Positions 63,638 through 64,000 of a DNA stretch of 64,000 nt are shown in pieces. Source of the DNA: Ichthyophis bannanicus. Taxonomy: Eukaryota; Chordata; Amphibia; Gymnophiona; Ichthyophiidae. The stretch spans positions 2,790,001 through 2,854,000 of the forward strand of contig JAWIIG010000038.1 of the NCBI GenBank assembly GCA_033557465.1. Reading direction: 5' to 3'. The notes under the pieces are model-generated. The model saw nothing but the letters and a program-made list of their open reading frames with translations, had not been told where the DNA came from and ran no database searches. Each line of letters begins with the position of its first letter. Within the stretch, counting starts at the first letter, position 1. Both the position numbers and the translations under genes were made by a program.

Positions 63638-64000
63638 CAATGTTCCCTCTAATTTTCTGTAGGCTGTGTGCGCATAAAATATCAGCTGTGTGCAGCTTTT
63701 GAAAGAAGGTTAAATTTTTGTGCGCCACATAAAGACACTCGGAGTTATATACTTTAAAATTTGACTACACGTCAGAATACAGTATGTACACCACATTGAT
63801 TTTAATCAAATTAAATGAAAATAGACGATTACTAAATGAAGCGGGAAATTTCTAGTAATTACAATCATAACTTTAAATTTTAAGACGTCTGTGTTGTTTT
63901 CTATCAGAATCAGAGCCGTAATTTTTGTGCGCTCTGTTGTAAAGTATGTGCGCTCGCTTGGCGAGGTGTGTGCGCGCGCACACGCGCACAGCTTAGAGGG
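63638..64000. mobile_element. hAT-like non-autonomous element, right end cut by window
   Basis: It starts CAATGTTCCCTCTAA at 63638, and the last bases of the window (CTTAGAGGG) are the beginning of the inverted copy TTAGAGGGAACATTG. TGTGCGC words cluster near both ends (63666-63725 and 63925-63985), like subterminal repeats. No coding capacity is present. It lies in DIRS F's RT gene. The right terminus and any 8 bp duplication are beyond the window. Confidence 0.72.

Overview
The window looks like repeat-dense vertebrate nuclear DNA made almost entirely of transposable elements. I see no host gene. The element mix (DIRS tyrosine-recombinase retrotransposons, L2 and CR1 LINEs, a Harbinger transposon, a mariner, hAT-type ends, tRNA-derived SINEs and a short L1-ORF1-only element) fits a large-genome amphibian. 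A caecilian is my best guess from the style of the LINE 3' ends and the DIRS load. A turtle or other DIRS-rich reptile is not excluded.

Layout. 1-4044: most of an autonomous Harbinger transposon with two divergent genes, a Myb/SANT-like DNA-binding protein (minus, cut by the window edge) and a two-exon transposase (plus, with a LINE fragment in its intron). Between them lie CpG-rich repeats, bounded by an inverted repeat that carries a TATA box in each arm. 4045-10100: no convincing genes, but two tRNA-derived SINE pieces. 10110-11150: three tandem copies of a roughly 400 bp SINE-containing unit. 11218-25245: dead LINEs, mostly minus strand, several nested in one another; one CR1 keeps a recognisable SGNH-esterase ORF1. 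25387-28381: an ORF1-only L1-derived element with poly(A) and a 17 bp target-site duplication, interrupted by a nearly intact mariner.

29407-50974: a nest of four DIRS elements, all with coding strand minus. Element A contains B (30131-40833) and D (41409-47186); B contains C (32830-37848). A and C keep only gag. B and D carry gag, RT-RNase H and tyrosine recombinase (YR) genes, with damage. 51770-55485: L2 LINEs on the plus strand, one fairly well preserved. 55903-59796: DIRS E, with a large internal deletion but an intact YR. 60840-63637: DIRS F, interrupted in the RT gene by a hAT-like element that runs to the window end.

Every DIRS copy has terminal inverted repeats plus an internal complementary region equal to the reverse complement of the joined ends, as expected for replication through a circular intermediate. 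Expected gene order on the coding strand is gag, RT-RNase H (with a C-terminal methyltransferase-like segment), then YR, with gag/RT and RT/YR overlapping. Family assignments rest on motifs read by eye. No database search was run.
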